The notes under the pieces are model-generated. The model was given only the letters and a program-made list of their open reading frames with translations, was not told where the DNA came from and ran no database searches. Below, piece after piece: positions 16,206 to 25,659 of a stretch of DNA of 64,000 bases (the first letter of the stretch is position 1; the number at the start of each line of letters is the position of its first letter). Source of the DNA: JAHKLT01 sp046197865 (GTDB lineage Archaea > Methanobacteriota > Methanobacteria > Methanobacteriales > Methanobacteriaceae); NCBI RefSeq assembly GCF_046197865.1, contig NZ_CP166990.1:124001-188000 (forward strand), given 5' to 3'. The position numbers and the translations under genes are program-made.

Positions 16206-17486
16206 ATGGAAATATTAAATTATAAAGATATTGATTTGGGAAAAGTTGTTAAAAGATCTGGTGATGATGTAAGTGATGTTATACCTGTCGCTTCTGAAAT
16301 TTTAGCTAATGTTCAAAAAAACGGTGATAAGGCACTTACTAGTTATACTGAAAAATTTGATAAAGTTTTAATTAATGAGTTTAAAGTTTCTAAGCAAGAG
16401 ATTCAAGAAAGCTATGATAAAATTGATTCTGAATTACTCGAAGCTTTAAAAAGTGCTGCTTTTAATATCGAAAAATTCCATAAAATGGAAATTCCAGAAG
16501 GATGGAATATGGAAATAAGTGAAGGTGTAATAGGTGGTCAAATTATTCGTCCATTAAACACTGTAGGTTGTTATATTCCAGGTGGACGAGCACCATATCC
16601 TTCAACTATTTTAATGACAATAATACCTGCTAAAATAGCTGGTGTAGATAAAGTTATTGCATGTACACCTCCAATGGCTGATGGTAGTGTTATGGATGCA
16701 ATTCTCGTTGCAGCAGATATTGCAGGAGCAGATGAAATTTATAAAGTTGGTGGTGCTCAAGCTATTGCAGCTATGGCCTATGGAACTGAAAGTATTCCTA
16801 AAGTTGAAAAAATTGTAGGTCCAGGAAATGTATTTGTAACAGCTGCAAAAAAACTTGTATATGGGGATGTTGATATTGAATTTCCTGCAGGACCATCTGA
16901 AGTTTTGGTAATTGCTGATGAAAGTGCTGATGTGGAGTTTATTGCATTAGACATACTATCTCAAGCAGAACACGATCCAAATGCATCATGTTTTTTAGTT
17001 ACAGATTCTCTTAAAATTGCTCGTAAGTCTTTAGAAGAGATTAAAATTAAAACTAAAATAGCTATTCGTCGTGAAGTTATTGAAGAATCACTATCTAAAT
17101 ATGGAAAAATAATTTTAGTTAATGATTTAGATGAAGCAGTTGATGTAAGCAATGTATATGCACCAGAACATTTGATAATTTCTACTTTAAGGGATGATGA
17201 GATTTTGGGTAATATTAAAAATGCAGGTTCAATCTTTTTAGGTAAATATTCTCCTGTTGCATGTGGAGATTATGGCTCAGGAACAAACCATGTCTTACCA
17301 ACTGCTGGTGGAGCTAAAATGTATTCAGGTTTATCAACTGAGGATTTCCTAAAAAAGCCAACAGTTCAAAAAATTACAAAAAAAGGTTTGGAAAATCTTT
17401 CTTCTACATGTATTCCAATTGCAGAATATGAAGGATTTACATCACATGCAGATTCAATAAAAATAAGATTGGATAAAAAAGATTAA
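16206..17486 (+). CDS. hisD: Histidinol dehydrogenase
   Basis: HisD oxidises histidinol to histidine in two NAD-dependent steps. The 426-residue protein carries the signature region GPSEVLVIADESAD...LSQAEHDPNA, with the Zn ligand and catalytic Glu/His in the C-terminal APEHL and GSGTNHVLPT blocks. It lies 5 bp after ilvD, an operon pairing two amino-acid pathways. A structured 3' element of the neighbouring adhesin transcript lies between its stop and the adhesin. Confidence 0.96.
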   Translation: MEILNYKDIDLGKVVKRSGDDVSDVIPVASEILANVQKNGDKALTSYTEKFDKVLINEFKVSKQEIQESYDKIDSELLEALKSAAFNIEKFHKMEIPEGWNMEISEGVIGGQIIRPLNTVGCYIPGGRAPYPSTILMTIIPAKIAGVDKVIACTPPMADGSVMDAILVAADIAGADEIYKVGGAQAIAAMAYGTESIPKVEKIVGPGNVFVTAAKKLVYGDVDIEFPAGPSEVLVIADESADVEFIALDILSQAEHDPNASCFLVTDSLKIARKSLEEIKIKTKIAIRREVIEESLSKYGKIILVNDLDEAVDVSNVYAPEHLIISTLRDDEILGNIKNAGSIFLGKYSPVACGDYGSGTNHVLPTAGGAKMYSGLSTEDFLKKPTVQKITKKGLENLSSTCIPIAEYEGFTSHADSIKIRLDKKD

Positions 17487-17557
17487 TTTTAAATAATTTT
17501 ATACATAATTTTAAATATTTTTAATTAGATATATTATATTTGCATAAAATTAAAATT

Positions 17558-17828
17558 TTGATAATAGCTATTTCTAGCTATTATCTCGTGTTAAAACGTT
17601 TTATATTTTATGTGGTTGATATAAAAACCTTGGGCAATAATAGGTAAATTGCTTATTTTTAAGTTAATTTTGCCTATTTATTGTTTAAGGGAGGTTTATT
17701 AAAATATACTTTTCAAACGAAAACATTTTAATAAATAGATAATAACTTTAACGGTTATTATCTAGTTATTATTATGTTAGACTCTTTTTAAAAATTATAA
17801 TAACCATCCCAGTAAGGGACAGCTATTG
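17558..17828 (-). ncRNA. Four-hairpin 3' element behind the minus-strand adhesin (left copy)
   Basis: Read on the minus strand it starts about 15 nt after the adhesin stop. Hairpin 1 (17827-17799) pairs AATAGCTGTCCC with GGGATGGTTATT around TTACT. Hairpin 2 pairs TAGATAATAAC with GTTATTATCTA. Hairpin 3 pairs CAATAA..TAGG with CCTATTATTG. Hairpin 4 (17585-17560) is GATAATAGCTA-GAAA-TAGCTATTATC, an 11-bp stem with a GNRA loop. Unpaired blocks TTTATTAAAATGTTTTCG, AATAAACCTCCCTTAAAC and TTTTTATATCAACCACA are shared with the right copy at 25.3 kb. Hairpin 3 differs in sequence but pairs in both copies. Probably a 3'UTR or separate RNA; the last hairpin may be the terminator. Confidence 0.6.
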
Positions 17829-17842
17829 ATAATTATTTCGTT

Positions 17843-20404
17843 CTATTCTCTTTTTCTAAATCCTATTGTGCTAAATAATGCAATTAATACTATGAGTACT
17901 AAAGCTACAGGGTTTCCTGTTTTTGCCATTGTACTAGCATTAGCTATTTCTTCAACATTTATAGAATCTTTTTCAGTTGGGTTTACAGGATCAACAGGAT
18001 CAACTGTTGGTTTGTAAGTTGTACTGGATTCAGCGTATTTTTCATTACCTTCGAAAGTTGCTGTTATTGTATTTTTATTAGCATCTTTTAGGAAGAAAAT
18101 AGCTATTCCGTTTGCATCTGTAGTTCCTACTCCAACTACTTTTCCGCCTATTGTGAATATGACTTCAGCTCCTTCTACAGGATTCCCATCGATGTCTGTT
18201 ACAATAGCTATGATTTTATCTTCTTCAACAATGATTGTAGTTATTGTTTTGGTTCTACCATCTTTTGAATCTTCAGATGGAAGGTATTTATCATCACCTT
18301 TGAATTCACCTTGAACATTATAATTCCATGCATCAGTATAGTCAAATGTAACTTGTCCTTTTTCATTTGTTTTTCCAGTTAAAGTTTTACCATTAATGTT
18401 TATTGCGAGTTCTTTATCTTTTAAAACATTGCCATCTTCATCTTTTAATGTTGCAACTACTTTTTCTGCATCAGTAGTGATTGTGATTTCTGTAGCTTGT
18501 CTTGGATCAGCTTTATTATTTGATGGAGCATAATCTTTATTTCCTTTGAATTCAGCTGTGATATTATTATCCCATGCATCTGGATAATTGATTGTAAATT
18601 GACCGTTATTATTTGTTGTTCCTTTATAATCAGTTCCATTTACAGTAATAGTAATATTTTTATTAATTATTGGATTATCATCTTCATCAGTTAAAGTTAC
18701 AGTAATATTTTTATCATTACTCTCAATATTGATTTCAGTTGGAGTTCTAGCTTTAGTTGAATTAGTAGATGCAAAATATTCATTTTCTCCTTTGAATTCA
18801 GCTTCAACTTTATAATCCCATGCATCTGGATAGTTGATTATGAATTGACCGTTATTATCGGTTGTTCTGTTATAATCAGTTCCATTTACAGTAATGATAA
18901 TTTCTTTACCAACAAGAATATTATCTTCATTGTCTTTTAAAGTCACAGTAATGTTTTTATCATTAGTTTCAACAATAATTACAGTAGAAATTTGTATTAA
19001 TAATTGCCCATTTTTGATTTGGGTTTTACTGAGTGTAAAACCTGTATAAACTCCTGTAACAGGAACATATCCTGGACCATAGTTTGCAGTATAATTATAA
19101 AATGCTTTACCTTCAATAACCATTACACTTATAAATTCAGTATTATTAATAACAAAAGTTATATTTTGGCCAGTAATAGTATTGCCCATATCATCAGTTA
19201 AAGTAGCATATAAAGTTACATTATCTCTTTTAGTAACATTTAATGTAGAACCATCAATATATGTTAAATTGATAATATCTAATGTTCCATTATTATAAAT
19301 CATTTGTCCTAAATTTGCAGAATTGTCAATCATAGTATTATTCGAAAGATTAATAATTCTATTATTATATAATGCACCACCCATTGTAGCTGAATTATTA
19401 TCAAAATAATTATTAGAAAGGGTTAAATTTCCATTATTTCCTATTGCACCACCATCGTCTTCTGCACTATTATTAATAAAATCACAACCAGTAATTATTG
19501 CTGTTGGAATTCCATTAATATTAATTGCTCCTCCATTATACCTATTTAATGAAGCATGTGTTTTATTTGCTACATAATTATTAGTAAAAGTAGAATTAAT
19601 TATATTAATATAATCAGTAGTTTTCATCTGTTTAGAAGTATAAATAGCTCCCCCACTACCATGAGCTTCATTATCATTAAAAATAGTATTTACAATTGTT
19701 GCACTACCATTAATCCAAATAGCACCACCAAAATTAGTAGCAATACTATTTTCAAATAAAGAGTCTTTAATTGATAAGTTTCCAATATTATATATTGACC
19801 CTCCACCACTAGCAGTATTATTAGTAAAAATACAATTAGTTACACTAACCGTTGCATTAGGAAATATAAATATGGCTCCTCCATTATTACCTAAATATGT
19901 AGGATCATCATAATTATGATCTGCTGATCCATTATTATTAATAAAAACACAATCTTCGAAATTAACAGTCGAATAAGAACCTATTCTAATAGCTCCTCCA
20001 CCATTTATTCTATAATTATCAAATACATTGGTGTGTCCATTAATGAAAGTTATTCCATAAAAATTGACAGTTATATTTCCTGAAACTCTAAATATTCTTG
20101 AAAGATATTCTGCATCAATTATTGTGTCTTCACCTATTCCTCCATTTTTATATTTTTCTGATTGAATAGTGATATTTTTATTTATAGTAAGATTAGTATT
20201 ATTGCCAGGTCCTTTATATGTTCCTGCTTTTATTGTTATAGTGTCCCCATTTTTTGCATTACTATAAAGTGCTGTTCTAATACTGTCTGTATCTCCTGTT
20301 CCATCTTGTGCAACAGTTTGATTAGCAGCACTAACAATTGATAAACTACAAATAAATATAAATACGATTAAGATTGCAAATATTGTCGTTTTTTTGCTTT
20401 TAAT
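17843..20404 (-). CDS. Adhesin-like surface protein with beta-helix and Ig-like repeats, non-canonical start
   Basis: The frame is open for about 853 codons, far upstream of the first ATG (19627, codon 260). The N-terminus encodes a signal peptide (IFAILIVFIFICSLSIVSAA). Then follow right-handed beta-helix repeats with GGAIxxN motifs (Chlamydia-PMP-like), about five Ig-like repeats (..EDGNPVxxAxVxF..GTTDANGIA), and a C-terminal anchor: MAKTGNPVALVLI hydrophobic segment ending FRKRE. GGAGGTG lies 5 nt before ATT and 2 nt before ACG; neither ATG, GTG nor TTG is available, so translation would need AUU or ACG. Such proteins are thought to face the surface of gut methanogens and bind host or microbial glycans. 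Confidence 0.8.
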   Translation of the reverse strand: MKSKKTTIFAILIVFIFICSLSIVSAANQTVAQDGTGDTDSIRTALYSNAKNGDTITIKAGTYKGPGNNTNLTINKNITIQSEKYKNGGIGEDTIIDAEYLSRIFRVSGNITVNFYGITFINGHTNVFDNYRINGGGAIRIGSYSTVNFEDCVFINNNGSADHNYDDPTYLGNNGGAIFIFPNATVSVTNCIFTNNTASGGGSIYNIGNLSIKDSLFENSIATNFGGAIWINGSATIVNTIFNDNEAHGSGGAIYTSKQMKTTDYINIINSTFTNNYVANKTHASLNRYNGGAININGIPTAIITGCDFINNSAEDDGGAIGNNGNLTLSNNYFDNNSATMGGALYNNRIINLSNNTMIDNSANLGQMIYNNGTLDIINLTYIDGSTLNVTKRDNVTLYATLTDDMGNTITGQNITFVINNTEFISVMVIEGKAFYNYTANYGPGYVPVTGVYTGFTLSKTQIKNGQLLIQISTVIIVETNDKNITVTLKDNEDNILVGKEIIITVNGTDYNRTTDNNGQFIINYPDAWDYKVEAEFKGENEYFASTNSTKARTPTEINIESNDKNITVTLTDEDDNPIINKNITITVNGTDYKGTTNNNGQFTINYPDAWDNNITAEFKGNKDYAPSNNKADPRQATEITITTDAEKVVATLKDEDGNVLKDKELAININGKTLTGKTNEKGQVTFDYTDAWNYNVQGEFKGDDKYLPSEDSKDGRTKTITTIIVEEDKIIAIVTDIDGNPVEGAEVIFTIGGKVVGVGTTDANGIAIFFLKDANKNTITATFEGNEKYAESSTTYKPTVDPVDPVNPTEKDSINVEEIANASTMAKTGNPVALVLIVLIALFSTIGFRKRE

Positions 20405-20407
20405 CGT

Positions 20408-21841
20408 TACACCTCCTTTTTAAACTAATTTTTTTTATAATAATAGCTTAATAAAATTTATTTAATAAATTGGATATATAAATAAAAAAAATATTTTCAT
20501 ATATTAAGAAATATTCATTTATTCATTTCATTTATTTTATTAGGCTTTATTATTGTTAAATCATGATTAACAAAATAAAGAATTCAATTATTTCATTAAT
20601 TATCTATATTTTGGAGTAATTATGTATTAATTAAGCTTTATTTTTATTAATCAGAATAAAATTACTCAAAATAATTTTATTCTCATTAATAAAAAAATGA
20701 GCTATGAATTTCATATTAATAAAATATAAATTATCTAATTTAAAATCTTAAATTTTTATTGAAAGTCTGTTTAAGAGTTTAAAAACAGTACGATGATGAA
20801 AAACAGAAAAAAATAGAAGTTATTTTTTATTAAAATAATTTTAAAAGATTTTTAAAATATTATTTTTCAATTAATAGAAGAAATTATAGAAAATAAATTT
20901 TTTCAAAATAGAATAATAACTTTAATTAAAAATATAAATAAAATATGTATTTAATTTAGTCTAATATTTATTTTAAACTAATTATTAGATAAAATATTAT
21001 TATGTATAAGTTGAATTAATTATTTATTATGAAAACAATACAATAATAATGAAAAAAGGATGTAAATTTAAATTTATACTATTTTAAAAAAATTATGTAC
21101 TTTAATAAAATTATATTTTCATTAAAAAATTTATATTAAAAATTCTTCCTTTAATTTATCATAAACTAAATTTAAATTACTATAAGGTATTTATAAGATA
21201 TTATTAAGTAACCATAACCTTTTAATCACCATATTTTTTAATAAAATAATTTTTAAATGATTTAATCAATTAAACATTTTAAAAATATATAGTAATGTTT
21301 ATATATTATGTCAAACAATCTTGACATATGTGATAATTGTAGAACTATAAATTTTATATTTTATTAATATATTAAATTTTTTTAAAAAGTATAAAATTTA
21401 ATAATTATTTAAAATCATTTATTTTTCTTATTTTAACTTATTATTTTATAAAATTTTAAATAATATTTTTTATCCTATTTTTTTATATTATTGCTCATTT
21501 TTAACTTGTTTTATTTAAATTAAACTGAATATAATTTAATAATTTTTTTTAATTTTATATTTTATTAATATACAAGATTTATAGTTTTTATTTTTTTATT
21601 AATGAGAAGAAAATAGTTTTAATTTTGTTTTGATTAATAAAAATAAAGTTTAATTGGTGCATAATTACTTAAAAATAGTTAATTAATAAAATAATTGAAC
21701 TTTTTTATTTTGTTAATCAGAAATTAATAATAATGTTTGAAAAAGTGAATAAGAAGAATAATTATTATTCTAAAATATTTCTTTTTATTACATTTTATAA
21801 TACCATTATTATATAAAAATAAATTTAAAGGTGGTAAAAAC
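20408..21841. repeat. Divergent intergenic region with a long inverted repeat (arms about 20551-20732 and 21557-21734)
   Basis: This 1.4 kb region, extremely AT-rich and without genes, separates the two divergent adhesins. Arm A and the reverse complement of arm B share GATTAACAAAATAAA, TTCAATTATTT, AGTAATTATG, CTTTATTTTTATTAATCA, CTCATTAATAAAAAAA and ATATTAATAAAATATAAA in the same order. Each arm lies 110-330 bp upstream of its adhesin. They are thus duplicated upstream regions, presumably with promoters. The middle (20.74-21.55 kb) has no recognisable gene; it contains the palindromic operator-like site at 21309. Confidence 0.65.
21309..21342 (+). promoter_or_regulatory. Operator-like palindrome between TATA box and predicted start site
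   Basis: TGTCAAA-CAAT-CTTGACA followed by a TGTGATAATTGTAG block. It matches 30 of 34 positions of the site at 26660-26693 beside the XRE regulator gene. TTTATATATTA lies immediately upstream (21299), so a bound repressor would sit between TATA and start site. The nearest plus-strand gene is the adhesin about 500 bp downstream. Confidence 0.6.
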
Positions 21842-21890
21842 ATTAAAATTAAAAATTCAATGATTTTTTTTATTATTTGCAATTATTCTC

Positions 21891-24800
21891 ATGTTATCCA
21901 TAACTCCAATAAATGCAAATGAAGATATATTTATTGAAGAGCAAAAAATAGAAAATTCAGAAAATATAGATAAAAATTTAGGAATTATTAATATTGAAGA
22001 TAAAGAAGTAAAATATGAAAGTAAAATATCATTAGAAATAGAAAATCAAAACACGAAAACTCATAATGTAATAACAGTAAATGGGACTACATACGATGAT
22101 ATAAATGCAACTATTAATTTATCACAACCGGGAGATATTATTATTTTAGGTGCTAAAACATATACTGCTCGGGCAGGAGACACCGTTATCTGGATTTCAA
22201 CTCCTAATTTAACTATTACTGGTTCTAATACTATTGATGGCGTTGATCGTTCTATAATAGATGGGAATTATATGATTAATATGTTTTATATTGATGCAAT
22301 CAATGTCACTATAAAAAACATTGATTTCATAAATTCATACATTGATGATGATGATTTAATGAATGTAGGTATTTTAGAATTAGAAAGAGATTTAATGAAT
22401 GTTAGAACTTCAGCTGTCGGTATAGGAGAGAATAATAGTAAAATTTATAATTGTACATTTACAAATTGCGGAAAAAATATTACAATCATGCCAAAAACAC
22501 TTAAAACTCCGCTTTGGTATGGTGGTGGAGTTTCAAGTTTGCATAGTGCACAAGGCATTGAAATAATAGGATGTAATTTTACTGATTGTTTTGTTATAAA
22601 TAATGCTAATGGAACTGTAAAAAGGCCAGCATCTGCTGCTGGAGGGGCTGCAGGAATATATGGTAATAATTCTCTTATTCAAAACTGTAATTTCACAAAT
22701 TGCTATGTATTTTCGATTAACGGCACTGCAGCGGGCGGGGCAATTCAAATAGGTATGGATAATTCTGATTATACTGTATCTATAATTTCATCATATTTTT
22801 CAAATAATTTTGCAAAAGCTCTTTTGAATGATTATGCCCATGGAGGTTCTATCTGTATGCAATCCAGTGCAAGCTATTTAATTAATACAACTATTTTAAA
22901 TAGTCAAGCTAGTGAAGGTGGAGGTGTCACAGTTCATGCCAAAGGAGATATTATTAATTGTACAATTGCAAATAACACAGCGATGGTTTATGGTGGAGGA
23001 TTAAGTACTGGGTTTAGAGAAACTAATTTTTCTAATGTTGTTAATGTAATAAGCAGTATTTTTTCTAATAATAATGCTCCTTTTGCTGGTGCAACTCAAA
23101 TTAACGGATATCATATTAACATTAATAATACTATTTTTTCTAATAATAATGCTACTGGTATTGATGGTCTTGGTGGGGCGATTGTTGTTAATGGAGTTTA
23201 TTGTTTTATAGATAATTCTTCTTTTGTTTTTAATGAAGCTGTTTATGGTGGTGCTGGTTATATTCAAGGCAATACTACAACTATTTTAAATTCTTCTTTT
23301 ATTGGTAATGAAGCTAGAGTTATTGATCAAAATCATGATGGTGTTGATGGTCTTGGTGGGGCAATTTATATTTTAAGTGAAAATAATAAGATTATTGCAT
23401 CTTACTTTAATCATAATAAAGCTCGTAATGGTAGTGCAATATATAATAATGGCCATATTGAAATAGAAGATACTGAATTTATCTTAAATCAAGCTTGGTC
23501 TTATCATTTAGTAATGTCTACCGTACATAATATTACTTATGGTGATACTGTTGATATTTATATTGTTTTAGTTGGCGGAGATAATATTCATCACCCTAAT
23601 CCAAATATAAGTAATGCAATTTATCACAACAATACTGCTAATACTTTATCTATTGATGGTGTTAATCCTGTTTTAGGAGCTGTAAACTCTAATCAAGGTT
23701 CTAAATTGTATCAAGATGGCCGTGAACCTCATTCTATTGTTGATGTTGTGATTATTCATGAAGAAACTGGTGAAGTTGTATTTAATGGTACTGTAATCAC
23801 TGATTATTTAGGTGCTGCAGCTATTTTCGGTTTAAAAAATGGACTTGTACCATTAAGAATCGGAAATTACACAGTATATGGTAATCATCCAGAAGATATG
23901 AATTATAAAGAAATTAGTAATTTCACATCTTTTAAAGTTATTTCAGGTGATTTAATTAAAGAACCTAATAAAAATGTGCAAAATATTGGAGATAATGCAA
24001 CATGGAACATATCATTCTATAACAATGGTACTAAAAAAGTCAATGTAACTATTACAGATAATTATAATCCTGATGAAATGAAATATCTCGGATCCAACAT
24101 AGATCCAATTTCAATAAAAGACGGAATCATCGTCTGGGAATTAGTTGTTGATGTAGGAGAAACCATTTACATAGAATTATACACACAACTTATAAAAGAA
24201 GGAATATTACAAAATAACATAACAAATGGCCATGAATTTGCCATTTCATTTGTAGCAGTCATGATGCCAACCATAACCACAATAACCACACCCGATGAAA
24301 TACTTGTAGGAGAAACAATTGAAATTGAAGCAACTTTAACTGATAAAGATGATAAAATTTTAGCTAACAAAACCGTTGAATTATTTATTGATGGTGTTTC
24401 TATAGGTAATTTCACAACCAACGAAAATGGAATTGTAAAAACTACTCACAAATTCACACAAACAGGTGAATACAAAATGGAAGCAAAATTCAATGGACAT
24501 GAAATCTACTTAGCAAGCAATGGAACAGACAAAGCAATAGTAGCAAAAATTCCAACTAATATTGATATTAATGTTCCACAAGAAATTGTTCCTGGATCTA
24601 CTGTTGAAGTTGAAGTTACTTTAACTGATAAAGATGGTAATGTTTTAGCTAATAAAACTGTTGAATTATTTGTTAATGGAGTTTCTATAGGTAATTTCAC
24701 AACCAACGAAAACGGAATTATAAAAACTAATCATACATTTACACAAGAAGGTGAATATAAAGTTGAAGCAAAATTCAATGGTGATGAAATATACAAAGAA

Positions 24801-25244
24801 AGTACTGGAACCAATAATACAGTAGTAGATAAAATTAAAACAATCACTAAAATCATTGTTGAAGATGATAAAATCATAGCTATTGTAACAGACCTTGATG
24901 GCAATCCTGTAGAAGGCGTTGAAGTCATATTCACAATGAACGGTAAAGTTATTGGTGTGGGAACTACAGATGCTAATGGAATAGCTATTCTATTCTTCGA
25001 AGATGCTTATAAAAATACTATAACAGCAACTTTCGAAGGTAATGATAGATATGCTGGTTCTAGTGCAACTTACAAACCAGCAGTTGATCCTGTTGATCCT
25101 GTAAACCCAACTGAAAAAGATTCTACAAATGTTGAAGAAATAGCTAATGCTAGTACAATGGCAAAAACAGGGAACCCTGTAGCTTTAGTACTCATAGCAT
25201 TAATAACATTATTCAGCACAATAGGATTTAGAAAAAAAGAATAA
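21891..25244 (+). CDS. Adhesin-like surface protein with beta-helix and Ig-like repeats (probable frameshift in signal peptide)
   Basis: 1117 residues from the first in-frame ATG: beta-helix repeats (about 40-560, many GGAI/GGG motifs), a conserved-repeat domain with DxNxxxxxNITNxxxWxxxxxxxGET (about 690-780), three Ig-like repeats (TIEIEATLTDKDDKILANKTVELF type) and the same MAKTGNPVALVLI anchor as its divergent paralogue. The last 135 residues are nearly identical in both. The ATG lies inside the signal peptide. The true start is probably ATT 21842, 7 nt after GGTGG. With one T fewer in the run of eight at 21864-21871 the frame reads IKIKNSMIFLLFAIILMLS, a complete signal peptide. As sequenced the gene is out of frame there. 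Confidence 0.82.
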   Translation: MLSITPINANEDIFIEEQKIENSENIDKNLGIINIEDKEVKYESKISLEIENQNTKTHNVITVNGTTYDDINATINLSQPGDIIILGAKTYTARAGDTVIWISTPNLTITGSNTIDGVDRSIIDGNYMINMFYIDAINVTIKNIDFINSYIDDDDLMNVGILELERDLMNVRTSAVGIGENNSKIYNCTFTNCGKNITIMPKTLKTPLWYGGGVSSLHSAQGIEIIGCNFTDCFVINNANGTVKRPASAAGGAAGIYGNNSLIQNCNFTNCYVFSINGTAAGGAIQIGMDNSDYTVSIISSYFSNNFAKALLNDYAHGGSICMQSSASYLINTTILNSQASEGGGVTVHAKGDIINCTIANNTAMVYGGGLSTGFRETNFSNVVNVISSIFSNNNAPFAGATQINGYHININNTIFSNNNATGIDGLGGAIVVNGVYCFIDNSSFVFNEAVYGGAGYIQGNTTTILNSSFIGNEARVIDQNHDGVDGLGGAIYILSENNKIIASYFNHNKARNGSAIYNNGHIEIEDTEFILNQAWSYHLVMSTVHNITYGDTVDIYIVLVGGDNIHHPNPNISNAIYHNNTANTLSIDGVNPVLGAVNSNQGSKLYQDGREPHSIVDVVIIHEETGEVVFNGTVITDYLGAAAIFGLKNGLVPLRIGNYTVYGNHPEDMNYKEISNFTSFKVISGDLIKEPNKNVQNIGDNATWNISFYNNGTKKVNVTITDNYNPDEMKYLGSNIDPISIKDGIIVWELVVDVGETIYIELYTQLIKEGILQNNITNGHEFAISFVAVMMPTITTITTPDEILVGETIEIEATLTDKDDKILANKTVELFIDGVSIGNFTTNENGIVKTTHKFTQTGEYKMEAKFNGHEIYLASNGTDKAIVAKIPTNIDINVPQEIVPGSTVEVEVTLTDKDGNVLANKTVELFVNGVSIGNFTTNENGIIKTNHTFTQEGEYKVEAKFNGDEIYKESTGTNNTVVDKIKTITKIIVEDDKIIAIVTDLDGNPVEGVEVIFTMNGKVIGVGTTDANGIAILFFEDAYKNTITATFEGNDRYAGSSATYKPAVDPVDPVNPTEKDSTNVEEIANASTMAKTGNPVALVLIALITLFSTIGFRKKE

Positions 25245-25261
25245 GGCGAACTATAAATTAC

Positions 25262-25510
25262 TAATAGCTGTCCCTTACTGGGATGGTTATTATAATTTTC
25301 TTAAAAAATAACATAAGTAATAACTAGATAATAACCCTAAAAAGTTATTATCTATTTATTAAAATGTTTTCGTTTAAATAAAAGAAATATTTTTAATAAA
25401 CCTCCCTTAAACAATAAATAGACATTTATTTATTGTTCAAAGTTTTTATATCAACCACAAATATAAAACGTTAAAAACACGAGATAATAGCTAGAAATAG
25501 CTATTATCAA
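25262..25510 (+). ncRNA. Four-hairpin 3' element behind the plus-strand adhesin (right copy)
   Basis: It begins 18 nt after the adhesin stop. Hairpin 1 (25263-25291) is a 12-bp stem with G-U pairs and a TTACT loop. Hairpin 2 (25325-25354) is TAGATAATAAC/GTTATTATCTA. Hairpin 3 (25410-25437) is AACAATAAAT/ATTTATTGTT. Hairpin 4 (25483-25508) has an 11-bp stem closed by GAAA. Order, spacing and single-stranded blocks match the left copy at 17.6-17.8 kb in inverse orientation. The ACCTCCC block resembles the anti-Shine-Dalgarno of archaeal 16S rRNA. The remaining 150 bp up to the next gene show nothing. Confidence 0.6.
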
Positions 25511-25659
25511 AATCTCATTTTAAATGCATTTTCACTTCTTAAAAAAGAAACTTAAAACTAAATACTCATTTTTAATTAAACATTAATCTATTAATTTAAA
25601 ACAACTTAATTTTAAAATAAAAACAAGATTTAAACATATAGATTAAAAAAAGTAAAAGT

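Noticed and set aside
17826..18017. Plus-strand ORF at the adhesin 3' end
   Set aside because: It is antisense to the conserved C-terminal anchor of the adhesin and has no independent support.
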